A DNA stretch of 64,000 bases from Catellatospora sichuanensis (GTDB taxonomy: Bacteria > Actinomycetota > Actinomycetes > Mycobacteriales > Micromonosporaceae): contig NZ_VIQO01000034.1 in assembly GCF_007483665.1 (NCBI RefSeq), positions 86,300-150,299 of the forward strand, in the 5' to 3' direction. The notes below the pieces were generated by a model. The model was not told the DNA's origin, searched no databases, and saw only the letters and a list, made by a program, of their open reading frames with translations. How positions within the stretch are numbered: position 1 is the first letter of the stretch; each line of letters starts with the position of its first letter. The position numbers were made by a program, and so were the translations under genes. Shown in pieces: positions 9,679-18,423 of this stretch.

Positions 9679-10617
9679 GTGCGTGACATCGCGGTGTTCA
9701 GCGGTAGTGCCCATCCCGAACTCGCGGCCGAGATCTGTGCCCACCTGGAGGTGCCGTTGCACCCGGTGCGGGTGTCGCGCTTCGCCAACGACTGCCTCGA
9801 GGTGCAGCTCGGCGCGAACTGCCGCGACCGTGACGTCTACCTGGTGCAGCCGCTCGTGCCGCCCGTGCAGGAACACCTGGTCGAGCTGCTGCTGATGCTC
9901 GACGCGGCCCGGGGCGCATCGGCGGGGCGGATCACCGTGGTGATGCCGCACTACGCGTATGCCCGCTCGGACAAGAAGGACGCCCCGCGCATCTCCATCG
10001 GCGGACGGCTGGTCGCCGACCTGCTACGCACCGCCGGAGCCGACCGGGTGCTGGCGATGACGCTGCACTCGCCGCAGATCCACGGGTTCTTCAGCATGCC
10101 GGTCGACCACCTGCATGCGCTGCGCGAGCTGGCCGGCCACTTCCGGCAGTACGACCTGGCCGACACCGTCGTCGTCTCACCCGACCTCGGCAACGCCAAG
10201 GAGGCGGCCGCGTTCGCCCGCCTGCTCGGCACGCCGGTGGCCGCCGGGGCGAAGCAGCGCTACAGCGACGACCGGGTGCAGATCAGCGCGGTCATCGGCG
10301 ACGTGGCGGACAAGCACGTCATCGTGCTCGACGACGAGATCGCCAAGGGCAGTACCGTGATCGAGCTCATGGAGCACCTGCGCGGCCTGCACGTACGCTC
10401 CATCCGCCTGGCCTGCACCCATGGCCTGTTCTCCGACAACGCCCTCAAGCGCCTCAGCGATCAGGACGGCGTGCTGGAGATCGTCTGCACCAACACGGTG
10501 CCGATCGCAGCCGAAAAGCACGTACCGAAACTGAAAGTGCTCTCCGTCGCCCCGGCACTGGCCGAAGCGATGCGCCGCATCCACAACGGCGAGTCCGTCA
10601 GCGCCCTGTTCTCCTGA
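9679..10617 (+). CDS. PRPP synthetase homologue with altered PRPP loop
   Basis: A 312-residue member of the ribose-phosphate pyrophosphokinase family (two phosphoribosyltransferase-like domains), which makes PRPP from ribose 5-phosphate and ATP. The dimer region LVELLLMLDAARGASAGRIT, the ATP loop YAYARSDKKD (91-101) and the VVSPDLGNAKEA strand are conserved. The PRPP-binding loop, normally VDDMIDTGGT, reads LDDEIAKGST (217-226): the two leading acids remain, but the D-T-G-G core is changed to A-K-G-S. It may be a divergent paralogue rather than the housekeeping enzyme. Start is GTG behind a leaderless-type -10. It is convergent with the conservon. Confidence 0.85.
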   Translation: MRDIAVFSGSAHPELAAEICAHLEVPLHPVRVSRFANDCLEVQLGANCRDRDVYLVQPLVPPVQEHLVELLLMLDAARGASAGRITVVMPHYAYARSDKKDAPRISIGGRLVADLLRTAGADRVLAMTLHSPQIHGFFSMPVDHLHALRELAGHFRQYDLADTVVVSPDLGNAKEAAAFARLLGTPVAAGAKQRYSDDRVQISAVIGDVADKHVIVLDDEIAKGSTVIELMEHLRGLHVRSIRLACTHGLFSDNALKRLSDQDGVLEIVCTNTVPIAAEKHVPKLKVLSVAPALAEAMRRIHNGESVSALFS

Positions 10618-10633
10618 CCCACCCCAAGATCGC

Positions 10634-10706
10634 GACGATCTTGCGCGAACTGTTGCCGATACGCCCGAATAGCCCGTGTCGCACCCACAGTTCCCGCAGG
10701 ATCGTC
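10634..10706. repeat. 73-bp palindromic repeat, copy 1
   Basis: A 73-nt element whose ends are near-perfect 20-bp inverted repeats (left arm starts GACGATCTTGCGCGAACTGT; 18 of 20 match the right arm). It fills the gap between the convergent prs-like gene and cvnD and could fold into a long hairpin, acting as a bidirectional terminator. A second copy of the same length is at 54701-54773. Confidence 0.8.
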
Positions 10707-10708
10707 CC

Positions 10709-11287
10709 TCAGACGGGGAGGGACAGTACGTGCTGGAGCAGGGCGACCAGGACGGTGCGGGAGGAGGTGCGGTCGCGGGCGTCGCACAGCAGGACGGGGG
10801 TGCCGGGATCGAGGTTCAGGGCGAGCTGGACGTCGGCGGGGGTGAAGCGGTCGCCGCCGTCGAAGCAGTTCACGGCCACCACGAACGGTGTTTCGCGCTC
10901 CTCGAAGTAGTCGATGCAGGCGAAGCTCTCCTTCAGCCGCCGGGTGTCGGCCAGCACCACGGCGCCGATCGCGCCCGAGGCCAGCTCGTCCCAAAGGAAT
11001 GAGAAGCGGTCCTGGCCGGGCGTGCCGAACAGGTACAGCACGAGGTCGCGGCTGATGGTGATGCGGCCGAAGTCCATCGCGACGGTGGTGTGGGTCTTGG
11101 CCTCCACTCCGGACAGGTCGTCGACCCCGATCCCGGCGTCGGTGAGCACCTCCTCGGTGCGCAGCGGGCGGATCTCGCTGACCGCGCCGACCATCGTGGT
11201 CTTGCCGACGCCGAAGTGCCCCGCGATCAGGATCTTCACCGCGGTGGGCAGTACGACCGGTGCCGCGTCAGAGCGTACGGAGTCCAT
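10709..11287 (-). CDS. cvnD: Conservon GTPase CvnD
   Basis: A small Ras-like GTPase of 192 residues, the effector of an actinomycete conservon, a membrane-associated complex likened to a eukaryotic G-protein system. The P-loop is AGHFGVGKTT, the G3 motif is LFGTPGQDR (DxxG with Gln), and VAVNCFDGG stands in the place of NKxD, so the guanine-specificity motif is degenerate, as usual in CvnD. The ATG at 11287 is preferred over an earlier in-frame Met because it gives the usual short N terminus before the P-loop strand; it overlaps cvnC by 20 nt. Last gene of cvnABCD. Confidence 0.93.
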   Translation of the reverse strand: MDSVRSDAAPVVLPTAVKILIAGHFGVGKTTMVGAVSEIRPLRTEEVLTDAGIGVDDLSGVEAKTHTTVAMDFGRITISRDLVLYLFGTPGQDRFSFLWDELASGAIGAVVLADTRRLKESFACIDYFEERETPFVVAVNCFDGGDRFTPADVQLALNLDPGTPVLLCDARDRTSSRTVLVALLQHVLSLPV

Positions 11288-11633
11288 GGATGACCGCCTC
11301 GAGTACGGGTCGGCTCGCCACACCGCGGGCCGGGGTCGGGGAACGGGTGACGATGAGCCGCTGCGCCAGCAGGTCGCCGAGCAGCACCATGACCGTGCCC
11401 GCGGGCAGGTCCAGCTCGGCGGCCAGCTCGGCGACCGAGACGGGCTCCTGGCTGTGCCGGATGATCTGCGCGGACTCCGGGTGCAGACCGTCGTCGTGTT
11501 CGGGCGGCCGGGTGGCCAGCACGATCGAGATGAGGTCGAACGCGCCGCGCACGGGGGTGGTCCGGCCGGACGTCATCGCGTACGGCCGCACCACCGGTAC
11601 GGCGTCGGGCCACTGCTCATGTGGCGCCTCCAC
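11268..11633 (-). CDS. cvnC: Conservon protein CvnC (DUF742)
   Basis: A 121-residue DUF742 protein. It has a short N-terminal VVRPYAMTSGRT segment, diagnostic of the family, and a winged-helix-like core (VSVAELAAELDLPAGTVMVL). CvnC is thought to bridge CvnB and the GTPase CvnD. The start lies 4 nt after the cvnB stop and the 3' end overlaps cvnD by 20 nt, so the three are translationally linked. Confidence 0.93.
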   Translation of the reverse strand: MEAPHEQWPDAVPVVRPYAMTSGRTTPVRGAFDLISIVLATRPPEHDDGLHPESAQIIRHSQEPVSVAELAAELDLPAGTVMVLLGDLLAQRLIVTRSPTPARGVASRPVLEAVIHGLRTL

Positions 11634-11637
11634 CAGG

Positions 11638-12054
11638 TCAGCCCTGCGCCGCGGCGGGCTGGCGGACGGGGGTGGTGATGTACTGGCCCACCCGGACCAC
11701 CAGCATCTCCATCTCGTACGCCGCCACGCCCACGTCGATGTCGCTGCCGCACACCACGGCCAGGCAGGCGCCGTTGCCGGCCGACGTGACGAACAGGTAA
11801 CCCGTGCCGAACTCGATCATGGTGCGGCGCACCACGCTGTCGCCGAAGTGCCGGCCGGCGCCCCGGGCGAGACTGCTCATCCCGGCCGCGGCCGCCGCCA
11901 GGTGCTCGGCGTCGGCCTTGACGAGCCCCGCCGAGGTGGCGATGAGCAGCCCGTCCGTGGACAGGATGATGGCGTACCTGGCCTCCACGACCCGGTGGAC
12001 CAGGTCGTCCACGAGCCAGGCGAGGTCGACGGTCGCTGCGGTCTTCTCCGTCAC
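11638..12054 (-). CDS. cvnB: Conservon roadblock/LC7 protein CvnB
   Basis: A 138-residue roadblock/LC7-fold protein, resembling eukaryotic regulators of small GTPases (MglB-like). Core segments are LVDDLVHRVVEARYAIILST, GLLIATSAGL and YLFVTSAGNGACLAVVC. The GTG start shares nucleotides with the cvnA stop (GTGA) and is preceded by GGAAGGA. Third positions and context leave no doubt that this short form, not a longer upstream extension, is the gene. Confidence 0.93.
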   Translation of the reverse strand: MTEKTAATVDLAWLVDDLVHRVVEARYAIILSTDGLLIATSAGLVKADAEHLAAAAAGMSSLARGAGRHFGDSVVRRTMIEFGTGYLFVTSAGNGACLAVVCGSDIDVGVAAYEMEMLVVRVGQYITTPVRQPAAAQG

Positions 12055-14351
12055 GATGCTGGTCCTTCCGGATGTGCTGCGGTCGGGGACTGTCCGGTCA
12101 GCTCGGCGTGCGCACGGCCCTGCCGCGCGGCGTCGGCGTACGCCGCCAGGAACCGGCTGACCTCCTGCGGCTCGCGGCCGTTCGGGTACGCCGGGCCGGT
12201 CTGGCCGCCACCGCCTGTCTGTTCGGCCTCGGCCAGGTCGCGCGGGCGCGGCACGACCCGCTTGGGCCGCTTCTCGCGCCACGGCAATCCGGCGGGAGTC
12301 AACCTGGTGTCGTCGCCGGCGGCGGCCTCTGCCGCGCCCGGCGACGGGTCCGTCCCGGCGGGCTGCCCGGCCGGACGGCGGCCGTTCGGGCTGAGCGCGG
12401 CCGCGGCCGCGACGGTGGCCAGCAGCCGCTCGCGGGGCCGGTCGCCGACCTCCGGCGCGGTCCGGGCGATCAGCTCGGTCGGGATCACCACCGCTGCGGT
12501 CACCCCGTCGTGCGGCGAGCGGCGCAGCTGCACCACGAGCTGGTAGCGCTGCGCCAGCCGGCCGACCACGTAGAAGCCCAGCCGGGCCGCGCCGGCGAGC
12601 TGGAACTCCGGCGGATCGGCCAGCTGCAGGTTCGCCTCCTGCAGGTCCGGGTCGGTCATGCCCAGGCCGCGGTCGGCGATCTCCACCAGGTATCCGCCGG
12701 GCACGGCGCGGCCGGTCACGTCGACGTCGGTGTGCGGCGGTGAGAACGACACGGCGTTCTCCATCAGCTCCGCCAGCAGGTGGATGACGTCACCTGCGGC
12801 GTGACCCGCGAGCGCGGCCGGCTCTGCGGCTCGCAGCCGCACCCGCGGGTAGTCCTCGACCTCGGCCAGCGCACCGCGCAGCACGTCCACCATCGGCACG
12901 GCGGCGCGGTAGGTGCGGCTGGCCGGCACACCGGACAGCACCACCAGGTTCTCCGCGTTGCGCCGCATGCGGGTGGCCAGGTGGTCGATCTGGAACAGCT
13001 TGGCCAGCTCCTCGTCGGTGGCGGCCTGCCGCTCCATCAGGTCGATCATCTTCAGCTGCCGGTGCACGAGCGTCTGGATGCGGTGCGCCAGGCTGAGGAA
13101 CACGTCGCGTACGCCGCGGCGCAGCTCGGCCTGATCGACGGTGGCCTGGATCGCGGTCTGCTGCACCACGTCGAACGCGCGGCCCACCTGCCCGATGTCG
13201 TCGTCGCCGAACGCCAGCGGGGGCGCCGCCTTGGCGACGTCGACCTCCTCGCCCACCCGCAGCCGCTCCACGACCCGCGGCAGCCGCACGTGCGCCAGGT
13301 CCAGCGCGGCGGCGCGCAGCTGCGCCAGCTGTGCCTGCAGCGAGCGCAGCGACCGGATGGTGAACCGGATCGACAGCACCACGGCGATGAGCCCGAGACC
13401 GGCAGCCAGCACCAGCTGCACCATGATGCCGATCGCAGCCGGGCGGAACCGGACCACCGTCTGGTCGGCCAGGTCGAGCACCAGCGTGCGCAGCGCGTCG
13501 ATGGCGCCGGTCACCGCGGCCCGCCACGTGGCTGCGTCGGCGAGCGGGGCAGCGCCGGGCGGAGCCCGCATCACCTGGTTCTCCAGCGCCTGCAGGGCCA
13601 GCATCTCGGGGCTGTTCAGCAGCCGTAAGTACTGCCCCTTGTCGGGCTGCGGCAGCCGCTCGGCGACCTGCGTCGACAGGTACTTCTGCGCCCCGACCAG
13701 CTCGGTGAACGCGGCCCGGTCGGCCTCGGTGAACCGGCCCTCGCCGAGGACGCCGGACAGCACCGCGTCCTCGCGGGAGACCATCTCCTGGGAGTGGGTC
13801 AGCAGCACCAGCGTCGAGGTGTGGAAGATGACGTCCGAGTCGTCCCAGGCGGTGTACGTGCCGTACACGTCGAAGCCGAGCTGGGTCAGGCCGGTGAAGT
13901 AGGTGTTCGCCCGCACCCGGTCCAGGCTGCCGCGGTCGAGTTCGGTGCGCCGGTCGGGCAGGCCGTCGAGCGCGGCGAGCAGGTCGGCCAGCCGGGCGTC
14001 GCTGGCCTCGCTGGTGGACCACTGTGCGACGGGGCCCTCCAGGGCGCCGCGCAGCTTGCTCACGGCCTGGTCGGTGCCGGCGCGGGCGGCGTCCAGCGCG
14101 GCCCGGTCGGCGGCCACGCCGGACGCGGCGAACGTGACCGACTCGCGGCGCTCGGCCTGGATCGCCGCGATCAGCGCCTCGGTCGGCTTGGCGACCTGCT
14201 GCTCCAGCGCGGCCAGCCAGACCAGGCTGAGCCCCTGCCCCACGGTGACGTACGCGGCGAACGTCCACAGCGCCACGAGCGACGCGAGGACGGCGAAGAT
14301 CTTGTTGCGCAGGCCGGGGTTGCGGGGCGGTCGGGGGTCGGAATCGTTCAT
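12051..14351 (-). CDS. cvnA: Conservon sensor histidine kinase-like protein CvnA
   Basis: A 766-residue membrane sensor. A transmembrane helix at about 19-40 and a second near 315-340 flank an extracytoplasmic helical (nitrate-sensing-like) domain of about 270 residues. A HAMP-like stretch, a dimerisation region and a HATPase domain with N-box ELMENAVSFSPPHTDVDV and G-box DRGLGMTD follow, then a disordered Pro/Ala-rich tail. As in other CvnA proteins the phospho-acceptor region is unlike that of typical histidine kinases. First gene of cvnABCD; the stop overlaps the cvnB GTG. Confidence 0.93.
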   Translation of the reverse strand: MNDSDPRPPRNPGLRNKIFAVLASLVALWTFAAYVTVGQGLSLVWLAALEQQVAKPTEALIAAIQAERRESVTFAASGVAADRAALDAARAGTDQAVSKLRGALEGPVAQWSTSEASDARLADLLAALDGLPDRRTELDRGSLDRVRANTYFTGLTQLGFDVYGTYTAWDDSDVIFHTSTLVLLTHSQEMVSREDAVLSGVLGEGRFTEADRAAFTELVGAQKYLSTQVAERLPQPDKGQYLRLLNSPEMLALQALENQVMRAPPGAAPLADAATWRAAVTGAIDALRTLVLDLADQTVVRFRPAAIGIMVQLVLAAGLGLIAVVLSIRFTIRSLRSLQAQLAQLRAAALDLAHVRLPRVVERLRVGEEVDVAKAAPPLAFGDDDIGQVGRAFDVVQQTAIQATVDQAELRRGVRDVFLSLAHRIQTLVHRQLKMIDLMERQAATDEELAKLFQIDHLATRMRRNAENLVVLSGVPASRTYRAAVPMVDVLRGALAEVEDYPRVRLRAAEPAALAGHAAGDVIHLLAELMENAVSFSPPHTDVDVTGRAVPGGYLVEIADRGLGMTDPDLQEANLQLADPPEFQLAGAARLGFYVVGRLAQRYQLVVQLRRSPHDGVTAAVVIPTELIARTAPEVGDRPRERLLATVAAAAALSPNGRRPAGQPAGTDPSPGAAEAAAGDDTRLTPAGLPWREKRPKRVVPRPRDLAEAEQTGGGGQTGPAYPNGREPQEVSRFLAAYADAARQGRAHAELTGQSPTAAHPEGPAS

Positions 14352-14552
14352 GGCACCCGCTCGGGAGAGGACGCTGTGGGGGTGGCGGTGGTGCTCGCGT
14401 CCCGTGGTGGACGGGGCGCGACGGGGTGTTCGGCTGACGTCGCGACCCGTTGTAACAACGCGGTCTACGCCCTGGTCGCACACCGCGTGCGACGCTCCCG
14501 AAGCTCGGCCGTGAGGCCGATTCGCACTCGCCCGATCCGGGTGCGCACACGG

Positions 14553-14590
14553 CCGGACGGCCGCCCCGCTGTCACGGGACGGCCGTCCGG
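14553..14590 (-). terminator. Terminator hairpin after the GH3 gene
   Basis: A perfect 11-bp stem, CCGGACGGCCG / CGGCCGTCCGG, with a 16-nt loop lies 8 nt beyond the GH3 stop. There is no U-tract, as usual for actinobacterial terminators. Confidence 0.7.
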
Positions 14591-14598
14591 TGGTGCTG

Positions 14599-17500
14599 TC
14601 ACCAGCCGGTTCGCCCGGCTCCGTACGGGTAGAGCGGGTTGCCGTACGTGGTCGGCACCGGCTGCCCGGCGTCGATCCGCGCCCGGATCTCGTTGCGCTG
14701 GGCCGCGGTCGCGCCCAGGTCGTAGGGCAGGTCCCAGGCCTCGGTGGCGTCGGCGAGCACGTCGCTCCCACCGGGCCGCAGCACGTCGGTCAGCGCCCGG
14801 GGCAGCTGCCACGGCAGCCTGCCGCTCGGCGCGTAGTCGCCGAACAGCAGCGACGCCAGCGCCGGGCCCATCTCCTCGCCGCCGCGATAGGTGACCACGG
14901 TCGCCCCGGCCAGGCCGTCCCATTCGGTGATCACGTACGGCCTCGGCATCACCAGCACGACCACGACCGGGATGTTCTGGTTGCGGAAGTTCTGGATCAC
15001 CGCGAGCTGGTCGGCGGGCAGGTACGGCTGCTCCTTCACCCAGTTGGTGCCGTGGGTGTAGGAGCCCTCGCCGACGGCGACGACCGCCACCTTCGGCGCG
15101 GGCCCGGTGTCCTGGTAGACGTTCACCCCCGCGGTCGCGGCACGGGCCCGGATCGCGTCGATGATGTTCTTCGACCCGTACTCCTGGTGGAAGTAGCTGG
15201 TCCAGATGCAGCAGGCCAGCGCGTCCGTCGCGCGCGGACCGGCGACGACGATGTTGTCGCCCGCGTTGAGCCGCAGCGGCAGCACGCCGTTGTTCTTCAG
15301 CAGCGTCATCGCCTCCCGCGAGGCCTGGTTGGCCAGCGCGGTGTACGCGGGCTGGTGCATCCGGTACGGCCCGTTGACCGGGTCCCCGTACGGCGCCTCG
15401 AACACGCCGAGCTGGAACTTCAGCCGCAGGATGCGCCGGACCGCGTCGTCGATGCGGGCCGCGGGGACCCCGGCGGTGAAGGTGCCGATGGAGTAGCCGG
15501 GCGCGCCCGGGTCGGCCCCGCCCATCACGTCCGAGCCGGCCTTTGCTGCGCCGACCCAGGAGCCCGAGGGCAGCCAGTCGGTCGTGATCAGACCGGTGAA
15601 CCCGAGGTTGTTGCGCAGGTACGCCAGAATCGGCGCGCTGTCGCCCGCTCCCGGGCCGCCCGGGTCGAGCAGCGAGCTGCCCGCGTACCCCGGCATGATG
15701 TTGACCGCCCCGGCCTCCATCGCCGCCCGGAACGGGATCATGTGGTACTTGATGGTGACCGCGTCGTACACGATCAGCGCCTCGCCGCCCGCGCCCTCGC
15801 CCGGCCAGTGCTTGACCGTGGCGAGCACCGACGCCGGGTTGAGCTCCGGGCCGCCCTGCAGACCGGCCACCAGGGCTCGCACCTGCGCCGCGGCGACGTC
15901 GGCGTTCTCGCCGTTGCCCTCCTGGATGCGCGGGTAGAGCACCTTCGTGCCGACCTCGGCCAGCGGCCCGAGCACGCCCCGGGTGCCGACCTCGAGCTGC
16001 TCGCGCCGCTGCATGTCGCCCAGCTTGTACGCCAGCGGGTAGTTCCTGGTCGCAGCGAGGGCGCTCTGCGTCGGGTAGGTGGTCTTGTAGCCGTGGATGG
16101 TGTCGCCCGCCGACACGAACGGGATGCCCAGCCGCGTCGACGCCGACGAGGTCAGGAACCCGTGCAGGTCCGGTCCCTCGGCGGGGCCGAAGTGCCAGCC
16201 CGACCGGTTGAACGTCTGGGCGTTGTAGAACATCTGGTACGCCTTCTCCTCCAGCGTCATGCGCCCGAGGAGATCGGTGACCCGTGTCTCGACCGGCTGC
16301 CGCCAGTCCTCGTACGGTTCGATCGCGCCGTTCTTGTTGAGGTCCCGGCTGCCGTTGACGACGTTGACGCCGTCGACGACGTTCTCCAGCACCGGCAGGT
16401 ACACGCTGAACCGGCGGATGTTCGACACGGCGATCGTGCCGCCGGAGCCGTTGACCGCCACCGCGTACCACTTGTAGGTCCACCGGTCCGGCAGGTCCCA
16501 GGTCGGGGTGTAGGTCGTGCCGGTCGGCTCGGCGACCTTGGTGTACAGGTCGATGAGGTTGCCGGGCTGGGTGAAGTCGTAGTCGGTGCGGCTGATGTTG
16601 ATCCAGACCTGGTAGCGGGCCGCACCGCCGACCGTGTTCCAGCTCAGCGCCGGGCGGCGGGTGGCGGTGACCATCGCCGCGTCGGCCGGGCCGGTCAGCG
16701 CGAACTGCCCGGTGGTCGCCGGGGGACGGGTCGGGCCGGACAGCATCGGCGGGGTGGTCGCCGACGTGCTGACGGTGCCGAACACCTGCAGCTCCCACAG
16801 CGAGTAGCCGTAGCCGGTGGCTCGTGCGGTGCCGTAGAGGCGCAGGTAGCGACCGCTGCCGCTGATGTTCAGCGTCTCGGTACCGCCGTTGCCGGTGGTG
16901 GTCGAGTGGATCGTGGTCCAGTTCGCCGCGTCGTTGGACGTCTCGATCCGGTAGCCGCGCGCGAACGCGGACTCCCAGTTCAGCACGACCCTGGAGATCG
17001 TCGCGGCGCCGCCGAAGTCGATCCGGATCCATTGCGGGTCGCTGAACTGGCTGGACCAGCGGGTGGTGGTGCGGCCGTCGAGCGCGGCGGCGGGCGCGTT
17101 GCCGCCCTCGTACGACGATGCTTCGACCTTCTTGAACTCGGAGATCGGCGTACCGCCCGGGTTCGGCGGGGGACTGGGGCTCGTGCTGGGACTCGGGCTG
17201 GGGGTGCCGCCGATGGTGCCGAAGACCTGGAACTCCCACAGCGAGTAGCCGTAGCCGTTGGCGCGCACGGTGCCGTACATCCGCACGTAGCGCCCGCTGC
17301 CGGTGACGGCGAGGGTCTGCGTGCCGCCGGTGCCCGTGGTGGTCGAGTAGATGTTGGTCCAGGTGTTGCCGTCCGGCGACACCTGAATCTGGAAGCCGGT
17401 CGCGTACGCCGCCTCCCAGACGAGCTTCACCTGGTCGATCGCGGCGGTCGCGCCGAGGTCGACGCGGATCCACTGCGGATCGCTGAACTGGCTGGACCAG

Positions 17501-17718
17501 CGGGTGCCGGCATCGCCGTCGACGGCGGCCGTGGCCGGGGTGCCCGCGCCCTCGATCGATGAGGCGAGGACCGGCTTGCCCTGGGAGATCAGCGGCCCGG
17601 CGGCCTGTGCGGGCACCCCGGTCAGGGACTGTGCGAGCAGTGCGAGCGCGACGGCGACGGCCGCCGCCAGGCCCGCTCGGCTGCGCCACGGCAGCCTGAC
17701 GGTAGATCTGAGCGACAT
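14599..17718 (-). CDS. Secreted glycoside hydrolase family 3 with two F5/8C domains
   Basis: A 1039-residue secreted enzyme. The signal peptide (RAGLAAAVAVALALLAQSL then AQA) is cleaved near residue 40. Two discoidin (F5/8 type C, CBM32-like) domains at about 42-165 and 190-315 share the motifs RWSSQFSDPQWIR and NGYGYSLWE/ATGYGYSLWE and are joined by a Ser/Pro linker. A fibronectin-like segment precedes the GH3 barrel, with VKHWPGEG and the nucleophile Asp in GLITTDW, and the GH3 C-terminal domain. Likely a beta-glucosidase or related exo-glycosidase on polysaccharide. The ATG is chosen because AGGAG lies 7 nt upstream and the signal peptide starts there. A perfect LacI-type operator precedes it. 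Confidence 0.92.
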   Translation of the reverse strand: MSLRSTVRLPWRSRAGLAAAVAVALALLAQSLTGVPAQAAGPLISQGKPVLASSIEGAGTPATAAVDGDAGTRWSSQFSDPQWIRVDLGATAAIDQVKLVWEAAYATGFQIQVSPDGNTWTNIYSTTTGTGGTQTLAVTGSGRYVRMYGTVRANGYGYSLWEFQVFGTIGGTPSPSPSTSPSPPPNPGGTPISEFKKVEASSYEGGNAPAAALDGRTTTRWSSQFSDPQWIRIDFGGAATISRVVLNWESAFARGYRIETSNDAANWTTIHSTTTGNGGTETLNISGSGRYLRLYGTARATGYGYSLWELQVFGTVSTSATTPPMLSGPTRPPATTGQFALTGPADAAMVTATRRPALSWNTVGGAARYQVWINISRTDYDFTQPGNLIDLYTKVAEPTGTTYTPTWDLPDRWTYKWYAVAVNGSGGTIAVSNIRRFSVYLPVLENVVDGVNVVNGSRDLNKNGAIEPYEDWRQPVETRVTDLLGRMTLEEKAYQMFYNAQTFNRSGWHFGPAEGPDLHGFLTSSASTRLGIPFVSAGDTIHGYKTTYPTQSALAATRNYPLAYKLGDMQRREQLEVGTRGVLGPLAEVGTKVLYPRIQEGNGENADVAAAQVRALVAGLQGGPELNPASVLATVKHWPGEGAGGEALIVYDAVTIKYHMIPFRAAMEAGAVNIMPGYAGSSLLDPGGPGAGDSAPILAYLRNNLGFTGLITTDWLPSGSWVGAAKAGSDVMGGADPGAPGYSIGTFTAGVPAARIDDAVRRILRLKFQLGVFEAPYGDPVNGPYRMHQPAYTALANQASREAMTLLKNNGVLPLRLNAGDNIVVAGPRATDALACCIWTSYFHQEYGSKNIIDAIRARAATAGVNVYQDTGPAPKVAVVAVGEGSYTHGTNWVKEQPYLPADQLAVIQNFRNQNIPVVVVLVMPRPYVITEWDGLAGATVVTYRGGEEMGPALASLLFGDYAPSGRLPWQLPRALTDVLRPGGSDVLADATEAWDLPYDLGATAAQRNEIRARIDAGQPVPTTYGNPLYPYGAGRTGW

Positions 17719-17792
17719 GGGCTGCTCCTGATGGAGACGGGACGGGACAGGCCCAGCCGGGTGGGGGACGGCCACGGTCGGCGGGACCTGTT

Positions 17793-17806
17793 GGAGAGCG
17801 CTCTCC
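17793..17806. promoter_or_regulatory. LacI-family operator upstream of GH3
   Basis: GGAGAGCGCTCTCC is a perfect 14-bp palindrome with the central CG of LacI-type operators; it resembles the CebR site (TGGGAGCGCTCCCA) that represses cellulose/cellobiose genes in streptomycetes. It is 75 nt upstream of the GH3 start. Repression lifted by an oligosaccharide is inferred. Confidence 0.75.
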
Positions 17807-17928
17807 GAACAGAGTCATCGAAACGAGCCGATTAGTCAACCGTTGTCGTGGCTCAGCGGACGTAGGCCGCAGCGAGGGCGCTTCCGGCGGCCGAGGTCGT
17901 GGGCGCGACCCCGACCGCCGAAGCGGGA

Positions 17929-18234
17929 TCAGGCGGCGACGGCCTCGCGCCTGCGGGCGAGGTATTCGCCGACACCCACGTGCAGGGCGAGGTTGAGGAT
18001 CGCCGGGAACGCGACGAGGAACTCGAACACGCCCGGGGAGGCGTGCTCGGTGAACTGGGCGGTGAGGATGCTCCACGGAGCACCGCCGAGCAGCACCGGA
18101 ATGCTGAGCAGCACGGTGCCGAAGCCGGAGCCGCCGCTGGGATCCCCCGAGCCGACCACCACGAACACCGCGACCAGCGGGATCACCAGAAGGGCGTGTA
18201 CGAGTACGGCCAAACGTCGTACCGAGACAGTCAT
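17929..18234 (-). CDS. Small hypothetical membrane protein
   Basis: A 101-residue integral membrane protein with about three hydrophobic segments (roughly 8-27, 38-50 and 68-88) and a basic cytoplasmic tail RRREAVAA. It vaguely resembles SCO4225-type actinobacterial membrane proteins, but I cannot assign a function. TAACCT lies 7 nt before the ATG, so the mRNA is probably leaderless. It is parallel to and upstream of the GH3 gene, separated by 210 nt that carry the LacI operator, so the two are separately controlled. Confidence 0.7.
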   Translation of the reverse strand: MTVSVRRLAVLVHALLVIPLVAVFVVVGSGDPSGGSGFGTVLLSIPVLLGGAPWSILTAQFTEHASPGVFEFLVAFPAILNLALHVGVGEYLARRREAVAA

Positions 18235-18241
18235 TCGGAGG

Positions 18242-18247
18242 AGGTTA
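18242..18247 (-). promoter_or_regulatory. -10 element (TAACCT), leaderless
   Basis: On the minus strand TAACCT ends 7 nt before the start codon at 18234; no ribosome-binding site is needed or seen. Confidence 0.45.
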
Positions 18248-18423
18248 GCGGGGTCCGGGCCGGGGCGAAACCCTCTCTACCCACTGCAATCGGTACATCA
18301 CTCGCTGCCGTCATCCCGCCATACATGGCGACAATGCAACCCGTTCGGGTGGCGGCACGCCCCGGAACGTCGGATGCCACCCATATGGTGGGGCCGTATC
18401 AGCCGAACGATGGGGGTTGCACC

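Noticed and set aside
11090..11293. Cytochrome P450 gene (cvnE) expected in some conservons
   Set aside because: No P450 motif (FGxGxHxCxG) is present around cvnABCD; only four conservon genes are here.
12055..12282. Upstream extension of cvnB
   Set aside because: It overlaps the cvnA 3' end in another frame; the GTG at 12054 has a ribosome-binding site and the right domain start.
17899..18423. N-terminal extension of the DinB-family gene
   Set aside because: The extension lies antisense to the small membrane protein and has no family resemblance; the ribosome-binding site and domain start support 18424.
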